Source: Lachnoclostridium phytofermentans
GTDB taxonomy: Bacteria; Bacillota; Clostridia; Lachnospirales; Lachnospiraceae
Direction: 5' to 3'
Assembly: GCF_000733755.1 (NCBI RefSeq)
Contig: NZ_JPOF01000002.1
Coordinates: 186,001 to 250,000 of the forward strand
Length of the DNA: 64,000 bases
The position numbers were made by a program, and so were the translations under genes. This document shows positions 26,894-35,168 of this stretch, in pieces (positions within the stretch are counted from its first letter, which is position 1; the number at the start of each line of letters is the position of its first letter). Below the pieces are notes generated by a model. It was not told the origin of the DNA, searched no databases, and saw only the letters and a program-made list of their open reading frames with translations.

Positions 26894-26922
26894 TTGATTT
26901 TTCAATGTTAGTGATATATAAT
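26894..26922 (+). promoter_or_regulatory. Sigma-A promoter for the SDR dehydrogenase
   Basis: TTGATT and TATAAT are separated by exactly 17 bases. The predicted transcript has a leader of about 220 bases before the start at 27154. In 26401-26846 I see no gene or clear structure. Confidence 0.7.
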
Positions 26923-26956
26923 AAACTTACAATTTAATAAAAACACATAAGATAAT

Positions 26957-26970
26957 TGTAAGCGCTTATA
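26957..26970 (+). promoter_or_regulatory. cre-like operator, downstream copy
   Basis: TGTAAGCGCTTATA contains the central CG of CcpA cre sites and lies about 30 bases after the predicted transcription start. There a bound repressor would block elongation. Confidence 0.6.
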
Positions 26971-27153
26971 TTTACAATAAATATCAGTTTAATACAATTG
27001 TCAAAACAATAGATAGATGTAATTAATATCTTTTTATTGTTTAACAAGTGAAGCAGTAAGTTGCCTTACTTGATAGGAATAAATACAGGCAAAGGATTCT
27101 TTACATACCTTAGCTTGTCTGATTTATTATTATATTATATGGAGGTCGTAAAA

Positions 27154-27942
27154 ATGGATTTTGCAAAGAAGTTTTCCCTTGAAGGTAAAATCGCTTTAGT
27201 AACTGGTGCTTCTTATGGTATCGGATTTGCTATTGCTAGCGCATACGCAGAAGCTGGCGCTACTATCGTTTTCAATGATATCAAACAGGAGTTAGTTGAC
27301 AAAGGTATCGCTGCTTACAAAGAAGCTGGTATCAATGCTCATGGTTATGTATGCGACGTAACAAATGAAGATCAAGTAAATGCAATGATCGCGCAGATTG
27401 AAAAAGAAGTTGGTGTAATCGACATTCTTGTTAACAATGCTGGTATTATCAAACGTATTCCTATGATTGAAATGACAGCTGCTGAATTCAGACAAGTTAT
27501 CGATGTAGACTTAAATGCTCCTTTCATCATGGCTAAGGCAGTTATTCCTAGCATGATTAAGAAGGGTCATGGTAAGATTATCAACATCTGTTCTATGATG
27601 AGTGAATTAGGTCGTGAGACTGTATCCGCTTATGCTGCTGCTAAGGGTGGTCTTAAGATGTTAACTAAGAACATTGCATCTGAGTATGGTGAATTCAACA
27701 TTCAGTGTAATGGTATTGGACCTGGATACATCGCTACTCCACAGACAGCTCCTCTTCGTGAAGATGGACATCCATTCAACAACTTTATTATTTCAAAGAC
27801 TCCAGCTGCTCGTTGGGGTGAGCCAGAAGATTTAGCTGGCCCATCTGTTTTCTTAGCTTCTGATGCATCTGACTTCGTAAATGGTCACATCCTTTACGTT
27901 GATGGTGGTATCTTAGCATACATCGGAAAACAGCCTAAATAA
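27154..27942 (+). CDS. SDR family gluconate 5-dehydrogenase-like protein
   Basis: This 262-residue short-chain dehydrogenase has a cofactor loop T-G-A-S-Y-G-I-G, N-N-A-G, catalytic Ser in I-C-S-M-M-S-E-L-G-R and Y-A-A-A-K. The block around I-C-S-M-x-S-E-L-G-R and the end (A-S-D-F-V-N-G-H-I-L-Y-V-D-G-G) match E. coli IdnO (gluconate 5-dehydrogenase) better than KduD. I infer keto-gluconate or related uronate metabolism. The open frame extends 31 codons upstream, but GGAGG stands before the ATG at 27154. Two cre-like operators suggest carbon catabolite control. It is monocistronic. Confidence 0.88.
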   Translation: MDFAKKFSLEGKIALVTGASYGIGFAIASAYAEAGATIVFNDIKQELVDKGIAAYKEAGINAHGYVCDVTNEDQVNAMIAQIEKEVGVIDILVNNAGIIKRIPMIEMTAAEFRQVIDVDLNAPFIMAKAVIPSMIKKGHGKIINICSMMSELGRETVSAYAAAKGGLKMLTKNIASEYGEFNIQCNGIGPGYIATPQTAPLREDGHPFNNFIISKTPAARWGEPEDLAGPSVFLASDASDFVNGHILYVDGGILAYIGKQPK

Positions 27943-27985
27943 TAAAAATATAGAAGCTAGAATGGCGTTTCTATTATAATGTTAT

Positions 27986-28045
27986 AAAAAAAGAGCTTTT
28001 GCAAAATAGATGAGTAATCATTTATGGAGCAAAAGCTCTTTTTTT
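27986..28045 (+). terminator. Terminator of the SDR gene
   Basis: A perfect 17-bp stem (A7 GAGCTTTTGC with its complement) ends in seven T. A second small hairpin (CAGGT/ACCTG, 28060-28077) with a T-run follows. From 28080 to 28280 I see nothing assignable except a half-match to the dispersed element near 28160. Confidence 0.88.
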
Positions 28046-28280
28046 ACAATGAGCAAAAGCAGGTTCCGAAAGACCTGTTTTTGTATTATGTTGTCCGACT
28101 ACTAATCCAAGTATGGGAGGCCTTAGATTACACGAAGTTAACATAAACTTTTTGTGGCTTCATGCAAGGAAAAGGCCTCAGATCATAGCACAATTACTCG
28201 CTTTAGAATGAGCAACTAGAATAATGTACTCAAAGGCAACAAAAATATGATTCTTATAATAATATCTCAATACCACAAAA

Positions 28281-28323
28281 GAGCGTCGCTCCGTAGCTAT
28301 TGATTAGTTATTTTACAACGCTC
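28281..28323. terminator. Terminator of the aldose-epimerase-like gene
   Basis: GAGCGT and ACGCTC form the base of a stem-loop with T-runs outside on both strands, so it may work in either direction. Confidence 0.55.
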
Positions 28324-28354
28324 CCTTTTTTGTCGATTGTTTTCTATTGGACTA

Positions 28355-29269
28355 TCAAGGTAGAAATTGCATAGAGTAACTACGTTCAAAGCTCTCACCC
28401 ATATCAAGTTCATTAATATACTCTTTCTCACTTAATTCCCCATCAAATTCTTCCGAATCACATCTTCCATACCAAGGTTCAATACATACAAATGGAGCGT
28501 TCTTTCCTGCTGGTGACCATAAGCCGAACAAAGGAGTATCAAATTTCACTATAACATAAGGCTTATTATCCGCTTTACACAGTGCCACCTCATTTATACG
28601 ACTTTGTTCTATTATCAAAGCATCACGATCAAAAAGTCCTTTTTCTAATTTAAGATATCCGTATTCCTCTTTTTTTACTAAATCCATTTGATAAGTATTT
28701 TCCTGTTTCAAGCCATTTTCCATATTAACAATAGAATAAGTAAGAGCATTAATGTGCGGAAAGCGGAAAGAATACTCTTCCTGTAAAGTTCCTTCCACTA
28801 ATGGACAAGTAAACCCAGGATGAGCCCCTATCGCAAAATACATCTTCTCCTTCGAATAATTCTCAACTCGATAGAAAACCTGTATTGTATCCTCTTCTAA
28901 CTCATAACCGATCCATAATATAAACTCAAAAGGATAACATTTTTTTGTCTCCTCATAAGATGATAATTTAAACCAGATTCGATTCTTCTCTTTCGTTTGC
29001 ATTACAAACTCTTTATCTCTTGCAAATCCATGTTGTGTCATCGGATAAGTAATTCCTTTGTGTTGATACTGCTTTCCCTTTTGCGTTCCTACAAAGGGAA
29101 ACAATATCGGAGCATGACGCCCCCAATATTTTGGATCTCCAGACCATATATATTCTTGTTCCTCTAATTCTCCAGATATTCTATTCTTTCTTTTTACAGA
29201 GAGTAATTCAGCCCCTTTGGTGTCAAAGGTCGCCATTAACTGTGCATTTTCAAGATAAACTTTTGCCAT
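28355..29269 (-). CDS. Aldose 1-epimerase (GalM) superfamily protein, LacX/YeaD-like
   Basis: This 304-residue beta-sandwich protein has hallmark segments A-P-I-L-F-P-F-V-G, H-G-F-A-R-D and A-I-G-A-H-P-G-F (catalytic-type His). The acidic stretch C-I-E-P-W-Y-G-R lies near the C-terminus. It resembles the LacX branch of the family more than true mutarotase, so the exact sugar or sugar-phosphate is not predictable. It follows a glutamine amidotransferase gene by 15 bases. Confidence 0.85.
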   Translation of the reverse strand: MAKVYLENAQLMATFDTKGAELLSVKRKNRISGELEEQEYIWSGDPKYWGRHAPILFPFVGTQKGKQYQHKGITYPMTQHGFARDKEFVMQTKEKNRIWFKLSSYEETKKCYPFEFILWIGYELEEDTIQVFYRVENYSKEKMYFAIGAHPGFTCPLVEGTLQEEYSFRFPHINALTYSIVNMENGLKQENTYQMDLVKKEEYGYLKLEKGLFDRDALIIEQSRINEVALCKADNKPYVIVKFDTPLFGLWSPAGKNAPFVCIEPWYGRCDSEEFDGELSEKEYINELDMGESFERSYSMQFLP

Positions 29270-29284
29270 TCCTTATCCCTTTCT

Positions 29285-30001
29285 TTACCTTTTTTGGCAT
29301 GCCTGGATAAAAGCACGAAAAATAAGCTGTGATGTCTTATCAACCTCATATAGTTCTTCTGGATGCCATTGAACCCCTAGTAAAAAAGGATAGTCTCGCA
29401 TCGCTACTGCTTCGATGTAACCGTCATTCGAATAACCAACAATTTCTAGGCCCTTAGCAACATTGCATATTACTTGATGATGATAGCTATTAACCATAAT
29501 TTTTTCAGTATTAACAATATGATGTAGCAGTGTACTTTTCTGCACATTTACGTAATGAGTTGGTACATCACCTCTGGATTTTTGATAATGACCAACATTA
29601 GTATTCGATGATTTAAGATGTTCTATATCTTGATAGATGTCCCCACCTAAAGCGATGTTGAGAACTTGGATTCCTCGGCAAATTCCTAAAATAGGTTTCC
29701 TCAAATCCAAAATATAGGGAAGTAGCCCTATCTCAAGTATATCCCTTGCTGGTTGTATCACTCTACATTCCCAGGTAGAATCTTCCCCCCAATAAAAAGG
29801 GCTCGCATCTGGTCCTCCCGGGTACAATACTCCATCTAGCCATGGTAAAAGTGCTATTAAATCGCTAAGCTCTTGATACAAAGGGAGAATGACAGGAACT
29901 CCACCCTCCTTCTGAATTGCTTTCACATAGAACTCTTCTATCTTTATCCTTTTTGTTTCAATTTCATATTGCGGTAAGATACCTATAATGGGTTTTTCCA
30001 T
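29285..30001 (-). CDS. Class I glutamine amidotransferase-like hydrolase (PuuD/peptidase C26)
   Basis: This 238-residue protein has the nucleophile elbow L-G-I-C-R-G-I-Q-V-L-N (Cys108) and the W-H-P-E dyad near its C-terminus. G-G-P-D-A-S-P-F-Y-W-G-E at residue 62 is typical of gamma-glutamyl-GABA hydrolase (PuuD) relatives. No other putrescine-degradation gene is present, so the substrate is open. It is followed closely by the epimerase-like gene. Confidence 0.88.
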   Translation of the reverse strand: MEKPIIGILPQYEIETKRIKIEEFYVKAIQKEGGVPVILPLYQELSDLIALLPWLDGVLYPGGPDASPFYWGEDSTWECRVIQPARDILEIGLLPYILDLRKPILGICRGIQVLNIALGGDIYQDIEHLKSSNTNVGHYQKSRGDVPTHYVNVQKSTLLHHIVNTEKIMVNSYHHQVICNVAKGLEIVGYSNDGYIEAVAMRDYPFLLGVQWHPEELYEVDKTSQLIFRAFIQACQKR

Positions 30002-30079
30002 GTTTTATCCTGCCAATAATCAAATCTTATTATATCATACGGATTCCTTATGTAAACATGAATAAATTATAAAATAAAA

Positions 30080-30161
30080 AGCGGAAACAATGAAATTCCT
30101 TCGTAAGAAGCATCAACTATTGCTAATGCCTCTACCTCGGTAAGTTACTATTGTTCCCGCT
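30080..30161 (-). terminator. Stem-loop terminator downstream of the EF-G paralogue
   Basis: AGCGGAAACAAT and ATTGTTCCCGCT pair at 11 of 12 positions around a long loop. The minus-strand continuation is TTTTTATTTT. Confidence 0.55.
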
Positions 30162-30183
30162 ATTATATATTATTACTCTAATT

Positions 30184-30245
30184 CTTTAAGTTCTTAGTTC
30201 TTTAAGTTCTTTGTTCTTTAAGTTCTTTAAGTTCTTTAAGTTTTG
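30184..30245. repeat. 9-bp tandem repeats after the EF-G paralogue gene
   Basis: The unit TTCTTTAAG occurs six times in about 60 bases, some directly adjacent and some spaced by 3-5 bases. On the minus strand one frame reads a repeated L-K-N-L-K-N peptide, but this frame starts inside the EF-G paralogue and has no ribosome site of its own. Confidence 0.7.
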
Positions 30246-30333
30246 ATCTAGTTTAAACCTATCATAGCTTATATTATCTATTCCTAAGTCACAAAGAAAC
30301 AAGTAATAAACTATTTCGTTAAAACTCTCTACA

Positions 30334-32427
30334 TCATCCAACTTCTTCCGAGTTTGAATATTTTTCAGATTCTTCAATAACTCTCTGTTGAACATCACTA
30401 GGTGCTTGTTCATATCTAGAAAATTCATAGGAATATTCTCCAATACCACCAGTCATGGAACGTAAATCCGTAGCATAGCCGAATGTTTCTGCGAGAGGGA
30501 TATCCGCTATGATTTCTTGTTTCCCATTATGAAGAGGATTCATACCTAACACTCTACCTCTCCTTCGGTTTAAATCACCCATAATATCACCAGTAAATTT
30601 ATCCGGAACTTGTACCTTTAAGGTAACGATAGGCTCAAGAAGGGTTGGAGAAGCATCCATTACACCTTGCTTAAAGGCTTGAATCGTAGCCATCTTAAAT
30701 GCCATTTCAGAAGAATCTACAGGATGATAGGAACCATCAACCAAGGTTGCTTTTAGACCAACAACCGGATATCCTGCCAAAGGCCCTTTTAATACACTTT
30801 CAGCAATACCTTTTTCTACCGCTGGGAAGAAATTCCTTGGAACAGCCCCACCAAATATATTTTCTTCAAATACATAAGGAAGTTCCATATCACCAGATGG
30901 TTCAAACTCAATATGAACATCGCCATATTGTCCATGACCGCCAGATTGCTTTTTATATTTTCCTTGAACACGTACTTTTTTACGAATCGTCTCGCGATAA
31001 GGTACTCTTGGCTTCGTAATTTCTATATCTACTTTATAGCGTTGTAACATTTTACTAACTACTACTTCTAATTGCTGTTCTCCGATGCCATATAGCAGAG
31101 TTTGACGATTTTCTTTGTCATTTATAACACGTAAGGTTAAATCTTCCTCCATTAACTTCTGTAGTGCTTGAGAAACTTTATCGTCATCTCCTTTATTCTT
31201 AGTTCTAAATCTTTGATAAGCATATGGTATCGATAATTTCGGACGTGCATAAACAATCGGAGTTGCTTTCGTTGATAGTGTGTCACCAGTTACAGTATTC
31301 GATAATTTACCAATGGCACCAATATCTCCAGCATACAACTCTTTTACTTCAATTTGATCTTTACCACGTAATACATAAAGTCTTGATAATTTTTCTTCAG
31401 TATCCTTATCTGCATTATAGATTACAGAATCTGACTTTAGCACTCCCGAACATACTTTTATTAATGAGAATTTACCGATAAACGGATCTGCAATCGTTTT
31501 AAAAACAAAAGCAGTCATTGGTTTGTTTGCATCATAATCCGCTGCAAAATTATCGTTCGTTTTGGTATTTACACCAGTAAGCACTCCCTTATTCGGCGAT
31601 GGAAAATACTTCTCAATTGCTTCAAGCACCATTCTGGTTCCTTGAGCATGTAAACCAGAACCCATAAGAACTGGTACGATACTACAATCAATCACACTGC
31701 TTCGTAGGGCTGTAGAAATCTCCTGAGGAGTGAATTCTTCTCCTTCAAAATATTTTTCCATTAACTCTTCACTGGATTCCGCTACCGCATCTAATAAAGC
31801 TTCACGATATTTATTCACGTATTCCATGGAGTAATCTGGAATTTCACATTCTACATAATCACTTAACTTTGTAAATCTACGACCTGCCATCTTTACAACA
31901 TTAACAAAACCAACAAATTTTTCATTCTCACGTATTGGTGAGTGAAATGGTGCTATCTTTTTTCCATACAATTCTTCCAAACGTTCTACTACAGCTCTAA
32001 AACTAGCATTATCATCATCCATATCAGTTACAAAGAACATTCTTGGGAGTTTGTTTTTTTCACAATAATCCCAGGCTTTCATTGCACCAATTTCAACGCC
32101 TGATTTAGCTGAAACAACAATTATCGCAGCATCACATGCAAGCAATGCCTCTTCCACTTCTCCTACAAAATCAAAATAACCTGGCGTGTCTAGTAAATTA
32201 ATCTTCGTGTCTTCCCAGATTATCGGTACAACTGTAGTGCTAATAGAAAAAAGTCGTTTATTTTCTTCCTTGTCATAGTCACTGATTGTATTACCTTCTT
32301 CGACCTTGCCTTGTCGGTTCGTAATTCCTGTTGTGTAGGCGATGGCTTCTACTAACGTGGTTTTACCACAGCCACCGTGTCCTAGCAATGCAACATTACG
32401 AATCTTCTCATACTTGTAAGTCTCCAT
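30334..32427 (-). CDS. Elongation factor G-like GTPase (EF-G paralogue, FusA2 type)
   Basis: This 697-residue translational GTPase has G1 G-H-G-G-C-G-K-T-T-L and G3 D-T-P-G-Y-F-D-F. G4 is T-D-M-D in place of the canonical N-K-M-D, as in the FusA2/EF-G-like subgroup. Domains II-V follow in order: S-G-G-H-G-Q-Y-G-D-V in domain IV, and the end G-Y-A-T-D-L-R-S-M-T-G-G. The G1 motif differs from canonical EF-G (A-H-I-D-A-G-K-T-T). It is therefore an EF-G paralogue; its role is unknown. It is monocistronic with a sigma-A promoter at 32533-32561. Confidence 0.9.
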   Translation of the reverse strand: METYKYEKIRNVALLGHGGCGKTTLVEAIAYTTGITNRQGKVEEGNTISDYDKEENKRLFSISTTVVPIIWEDTKINLLDTPGYFDFVGEVEEALLACDAAIIVVSAKSGVEIGAMKAWDYCEKNKLPRMFFVTDMDDDNASFRAVVERLEELYGKKIAPFHSPIRENEKFVGFVNVVKMAGRRFTKLSDYVECEIPDYSMEYVNKYREALLDAVAESSEELMEKYFEGEEFTPQEISTALRSSVIDCSIVPVLMGSGLHAQGTRMVLEAIEKYFPSPNKGVLTGVNTKTNDNFAADYDANKPMTAFVFKTIADPFIGKFSLIKVCSGVLKSDSVIYNADKDTEEKLSRLYVLRGKDQIEVKELYAGDIGAIGKLSNTVTGDTLSTKATPIVYARPKLSIPYAYQRFRTKNKGDDDKVSQALQKLMEEDLTLRVINDKENRQTLLYGIGEQQLEVVVSKMLQRYKVDIEITKPRVPYRETIRKKVRVQGKYKKQSGGHGQYGDVHIEFEPSGDMELPYVFEENIFGGAVPRNFFPAVEKGIAESVLKGPLAGYPVVGLKATLVDGSYHPVDSSEMAFKMATIQAFKQGVMDASPTLLEPIVTLKVQVPDKFTGDIMGDLNRRRGRVLGMNPLHNGKQEIIADIPLAETFGYATDLRSMTGGIGEYSYEFSRYEQAPSDVQQRVIEESEKYSNSEEVG

Positions 32428-32532
32428 GTCTGTTGTCCTCCATTACTTTATAGTCAAACTGCCTTCCAATGCAATAAGTACTTTCATTGGATTACATTTG
32501 CTGTATGGGGTATAGCCTGTTCCCTCATATAT

Positions 32533-32561
32533 ATTTTACCTAATTTTCAATAAACTTACAA
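32533..32561 (-). promoter_or_regulatory. Sigma-A promoter of the EF-G paralogue
   Basis: TTGTAA and TAAAAT on the minus strand are 17 bases apart, giving a leader of about 100 bases. In 32562-32800 I see nothing else assignable. Confidence 0.5.
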
Positions 32562-32802
32562 CAGTTTTATGCATTTATCACAAATCTATTTTTTAATATC
32601 CATTTAATCTAAACAATCTACATAAATCTAATAAATGTGACACTTTAGATCTATTTTATCACAACTGTGAGACAGACCTATGTTATGTTACAATAAAGAC
32701 AAGCGAAAATTTGTTATTATTATTCCTACTAATCTATGTGCTTAATCCTATTTATGCCTTGATTTTACATGTATATGGATTATTTCCCATCTTATTCCAC
32801 AC

Positions 32803-32837
32803 TTTAAAGCGTTGCGCTTTAAACCGTTACGCTTTAA
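32803..32837 (+). promoter_or_regulatory. Palindromic operator upstream of the aromatic operon
   Basis: TTTAAAGCG-TTG-CGCTTTAAA is a perfect 9-bp inverted repeat (32803-32823). A further half-site CGTTACGCTTTAA (32825-32837) forms a direct repeat with period 15. It ends 12 bases upstream of the -35 hexamer. Confidence 0.6.
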
Positions 32838-32849
32838 TGTATCATAGTA

Positions 32850-32878
32850 TTGACATTAAAATTAAAATAAGGTACAAT
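32850..32878 (+). promoter_or_regulatory. Strong sigma-A promoter of aroF-tyrA-aroA
   Basis: TTGACA and TACAAT are 17 bases apart. The predicted leader of about 40 bases is too short for a T-box or a classical attenuator. Confidence 0.8.
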
Positions 32879-32926
32879 ACAATTCAGATTTTAGTAAATA
32901 CTATACATATGTTAGGAGATAAAGTT

Positions 32927-33940
32927 ATGATAATCGTTATGAAGCCAAATGCAAAAAAAGAGTCTATTGACAATATACTTAGACAGATAAAAGAAAAAGG
33001 ACTTGATGTGCATATCTCGGCTGGTAAAGAAGTCACCATTATTGGTGTCATTGGAGACAAAAGCAAATTATCCTGTTGTAATCTAGAGATTGCAGAGGAT
33101 GTTGATCATATTCTACCGGTAACAGAGACCTATAAGTTGGCAAACAAAAAATTTCATCCGGAACCATCTATCATTAAAGTTGGTAGTACAACCATTGGTG
33201 GCGACGAACTTTGTGTTATGTCCGGTCCATGTGCAGTAGAAAGTGCTCAGCAGGTTCTTGAAACAGCGATTGCAATTAAAAAGTCAGGTGCAACCATCTT
33301 AAGAGGTGGCGCTTACAAGCCAAGAACTTCCCCTTACTCATTCCAAGGTCTTGAGGAGGAAGGCCTAAAGTATATGAAGGAAGCAAGAGAAGCTACAGGG
33401 CTTTCGGTGGTATGCGAAGTGACTAGTCTTGCTGCAATTGAAGCGGCAGTAAAGTATGTTGACATGCTGCAAATTGGAGCAAGAAATATGCAAAATTTCT
33501 ATTTATTAAAAGAAGCTGGTAAAACTGGTTTACCTGTTCTTTTAAAAAGAGGCCTAGCTGCAACCATTGAAGATTGGTTAAATGCTTCCGAATACATTAT
33601 TTCAGAAGGTAATCCAAATGTAGTCTTATGTGAACGAGGCATACGAACCTTTGAAACCGCAACAAGAAATACATTAGATATTAGTGCGGTTCCAGTTATT
33701 AAGCATAAGAGCCACCTTCCAATCATTGTGGATCCAAGTCACGCGACCGGAGTTAGACGTTATGTGGCTCCTCTTGCAAAATGTGCAATAGCTGCAGGTG
33801 CCGATGGTTTGATGATTGAAACCCATCCTAATCCAGCTACTGCGCTTTCCGATGGTCCACAATCTTTAACCTTTGAACAATTCGATGAATTATGTAAGGA
33901 ATTGCGCCCATACGCTCAGTTAGCAGGAAAACGCTTCTAG
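32927..33940 (+). CDS. aroF: 3-deoxy-D-arabino-heptulosonate 7-phosphate synthase, type I-beta
   Basis: This 337-residue enzyme catalyses the first step of aromatic amino acid synthesis. It has an N-terminal ferredoxin-like regulatory domain (residues 1-70, M-I-I-V-M-K-P-N-A). The catalytic barrel has G-P-C-A-V-E-S, R-G-G-A-Y-K-P-R-T-S-P-Y-S-F-Q-G, L-L-K-R-G and D-P-S-H-A-T-G. This layout resembles Thermotoga DAHP synthase, which is inhibited by Tyr/Phe through that domain. The open frame runs 72 codons further upstream but across the promoter. TTAGGAG stands before the ATG at 32927. Confidence 0.95.
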   Translation: MIIVMKPNAKKESIDNILRQIKEKGLDVHISAGKEVTIIGVIGDKSKLSCCNLEIAEDVDHILPVTETYKLANKKFHPEPSIIKVGSTTIGGDELCVMSGPCAVESAQQVLETAIAIKKSGATILRGGAYKPRTSPYSFQGLEEEGLKYMKEAREATGLSVVCEVTSLAAIEAAVKYVDMLQIGARNMQNFYLLKEAGKTGLPVLLKRGLAATIEDWLNASEYIISEGNPNVVLCERGIRTFETATRNTLDISAVPVIKHKSHLPIIVDPSHATGVRRYVAPLAKCAIAAGADGLMIETHPNPATALSDGPQSLTFEQFDELCKELRPYAQLAGKRF

Positions 33941-33956
33941 GAAGGATGGATCGCAT

Positions 33957-35066
33957 ATGAAACAATTATGCATAGGATTTATTGGCCTTGGTTTGATTGG
34001 TGGCTCCATCGCCAAGGCCTTACGGGCTAATCATTATCCCTGTACTATCGTTGCCTATGAGAAAGAGGATGTTTCCTCCATTGATTATTTGCAGATTGCT
34101 TTATCCGATGGTACGATTAATAAAATCAGCCATAACCTAACGGAAGATTTCGCTAGCTGCGATATTATCTTTTTATGTGCACCAATTCAAGTTAATATAT
34201 CCTACTTACCTCAATTAAAGACATGTATTAAAAACACATGTATCTTAACTGATGTTGGAAGTGTGAAATCAATCATGCATACTGCGATTTCTAGTTATGA
34301 TTTAGAGCAACATTTTATTGGTGGACATCCAATGGCTGGTTCTGAAAAAAGTGGATATCTAAATTCTAGCGAGTTTCTTCTGGAAAATGCCTACTATATC
34401 CTTACTCCAACAAATAAAGTAGCGAAGAAACAGGTATCATTGTTAACGAATATCATAAAGAGAATCAATGCAATCCCGATTGTACTTGATCCAAAAGATC
34501 ATGATAGTATAACAGCTGATATTAGTCATGTACCACACATTATTGCAGCAGAACTTGTTAATCTAGTAAAAGAATCCGATGATTCCACAGAAAAACGTAA
34601 ATTATTGGCGGCAGGCGGATTTAAAGATATTACTAGAATTGCTTCCTCTTCTCCTGCTATGTGGCAAAATATCTGCATTACGAATAAAGACAGTATCATA
34701 CATAGTCTAAAAAAGTTTCAGAGTAATTTAGATCAGGTAGTCACTGCTTTAGAAAATCAGGATTCTGAATATCTCTATCAGATATTCGAATCTGCTGGTA
34801 TCTACCGTAATCAGATTCCAAATTCCAAAGGTATCATTCAACGTATTTATGAGTTATATATCGATATCACTGACGAACCTGGAGCAATTGCCATCATCGC
34901 AACCCTACTTGGAAGTAATGGTATTAGTATAAAAAATATCGGTATCATACACAACCGCGAATTTGAACAAGGTGTGCTTCGTATTGAACTCTATTCAGAA
35001 GAAGCCTTACTAAAAGCAAAGAAATCTTTACAATCCCATAATTATGTAATATATGAACGATCTTAG
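33957..35066 (+). CDS. tyrA: Prephenate dehydrogenase with C-terminal ACT domain
   Basis: This 369-residue protein has an NAD-binding start G-L-G-L-I-G-G-S-I-A-K-A, D-V-G-S-V-K and the catalytic G-G-H-P-M-A-G-S-E-K-S-G. A helical dimerisation domain follows, with D-H-D-S-I-T-A-D-I-S-H-V-P-H. The ACT domain (about 295-369: Y-I-D-I-T-D-E-P-G-A-I-A) is a likely site of tyrosine feedback. It starts 17 bases after aroF. Confidence 0.95.
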   Translation: MKQLCIGFIGLGLIGGSIAKALRANHYPCTIVAYEKEDVSSIDYLQIALSDGTINKISHNLTEDFASCDIIFLCAPIQVNISYLPQLKTCIKNTCILTDVGSVKSIMHTAISSYDLEQHFIGGHPMAGSEKSGYLNSSEFLLENAYYILTPTNKVAKKQVSLLTNIIKRINAIPIVLDPKDHDSITADISHVPHIIAAELVNLVKESDDSTEKRKLLAAGGFKDITRIASSSPAMWQNICITNKDSIIHSLKKFQSNLDQVVTALENQDSEYLYQIFESAGIYRNQIPNSKGIIQRIYELYIDITDEPGAIAIIATLLGSNGISIKNIGIIHNREFEQGVLRIELYSEEALLKAKKSLQSHNYVIYERS

Positions 35067-35168
35067 GATTATACTCCAGATATAAATGATTTTTTGTTAT
35101 TTCAAAGGATAAGGTATGCAAATGTAATATCTTAATCAACTTAGAATGAGAATCAGAAAGGAACTTGT

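Noticed and set aside
27061-27153. 31-codon N-terminal extension of the SDR protein
   Set aside because: It lacks a ribosome site, while GGAGG precedes the ATG at 27154, which matches the family start.
28147-28190. Half-match to the dispersed palindromic element (TTCATGCAAGGAAAAGG) in the opposite orientation
   Set aside because: Only one arm is present and the core and second arm are missing; it may be a remnant or chance, so it was not counted as a copy.
32711-32926. 72-codon N-terminal extension of aroF
   Set aside because: It crosses the consensus promoter and operator, so it cannot be in the transcript; the ATG at 32927 has TTAGGAG.
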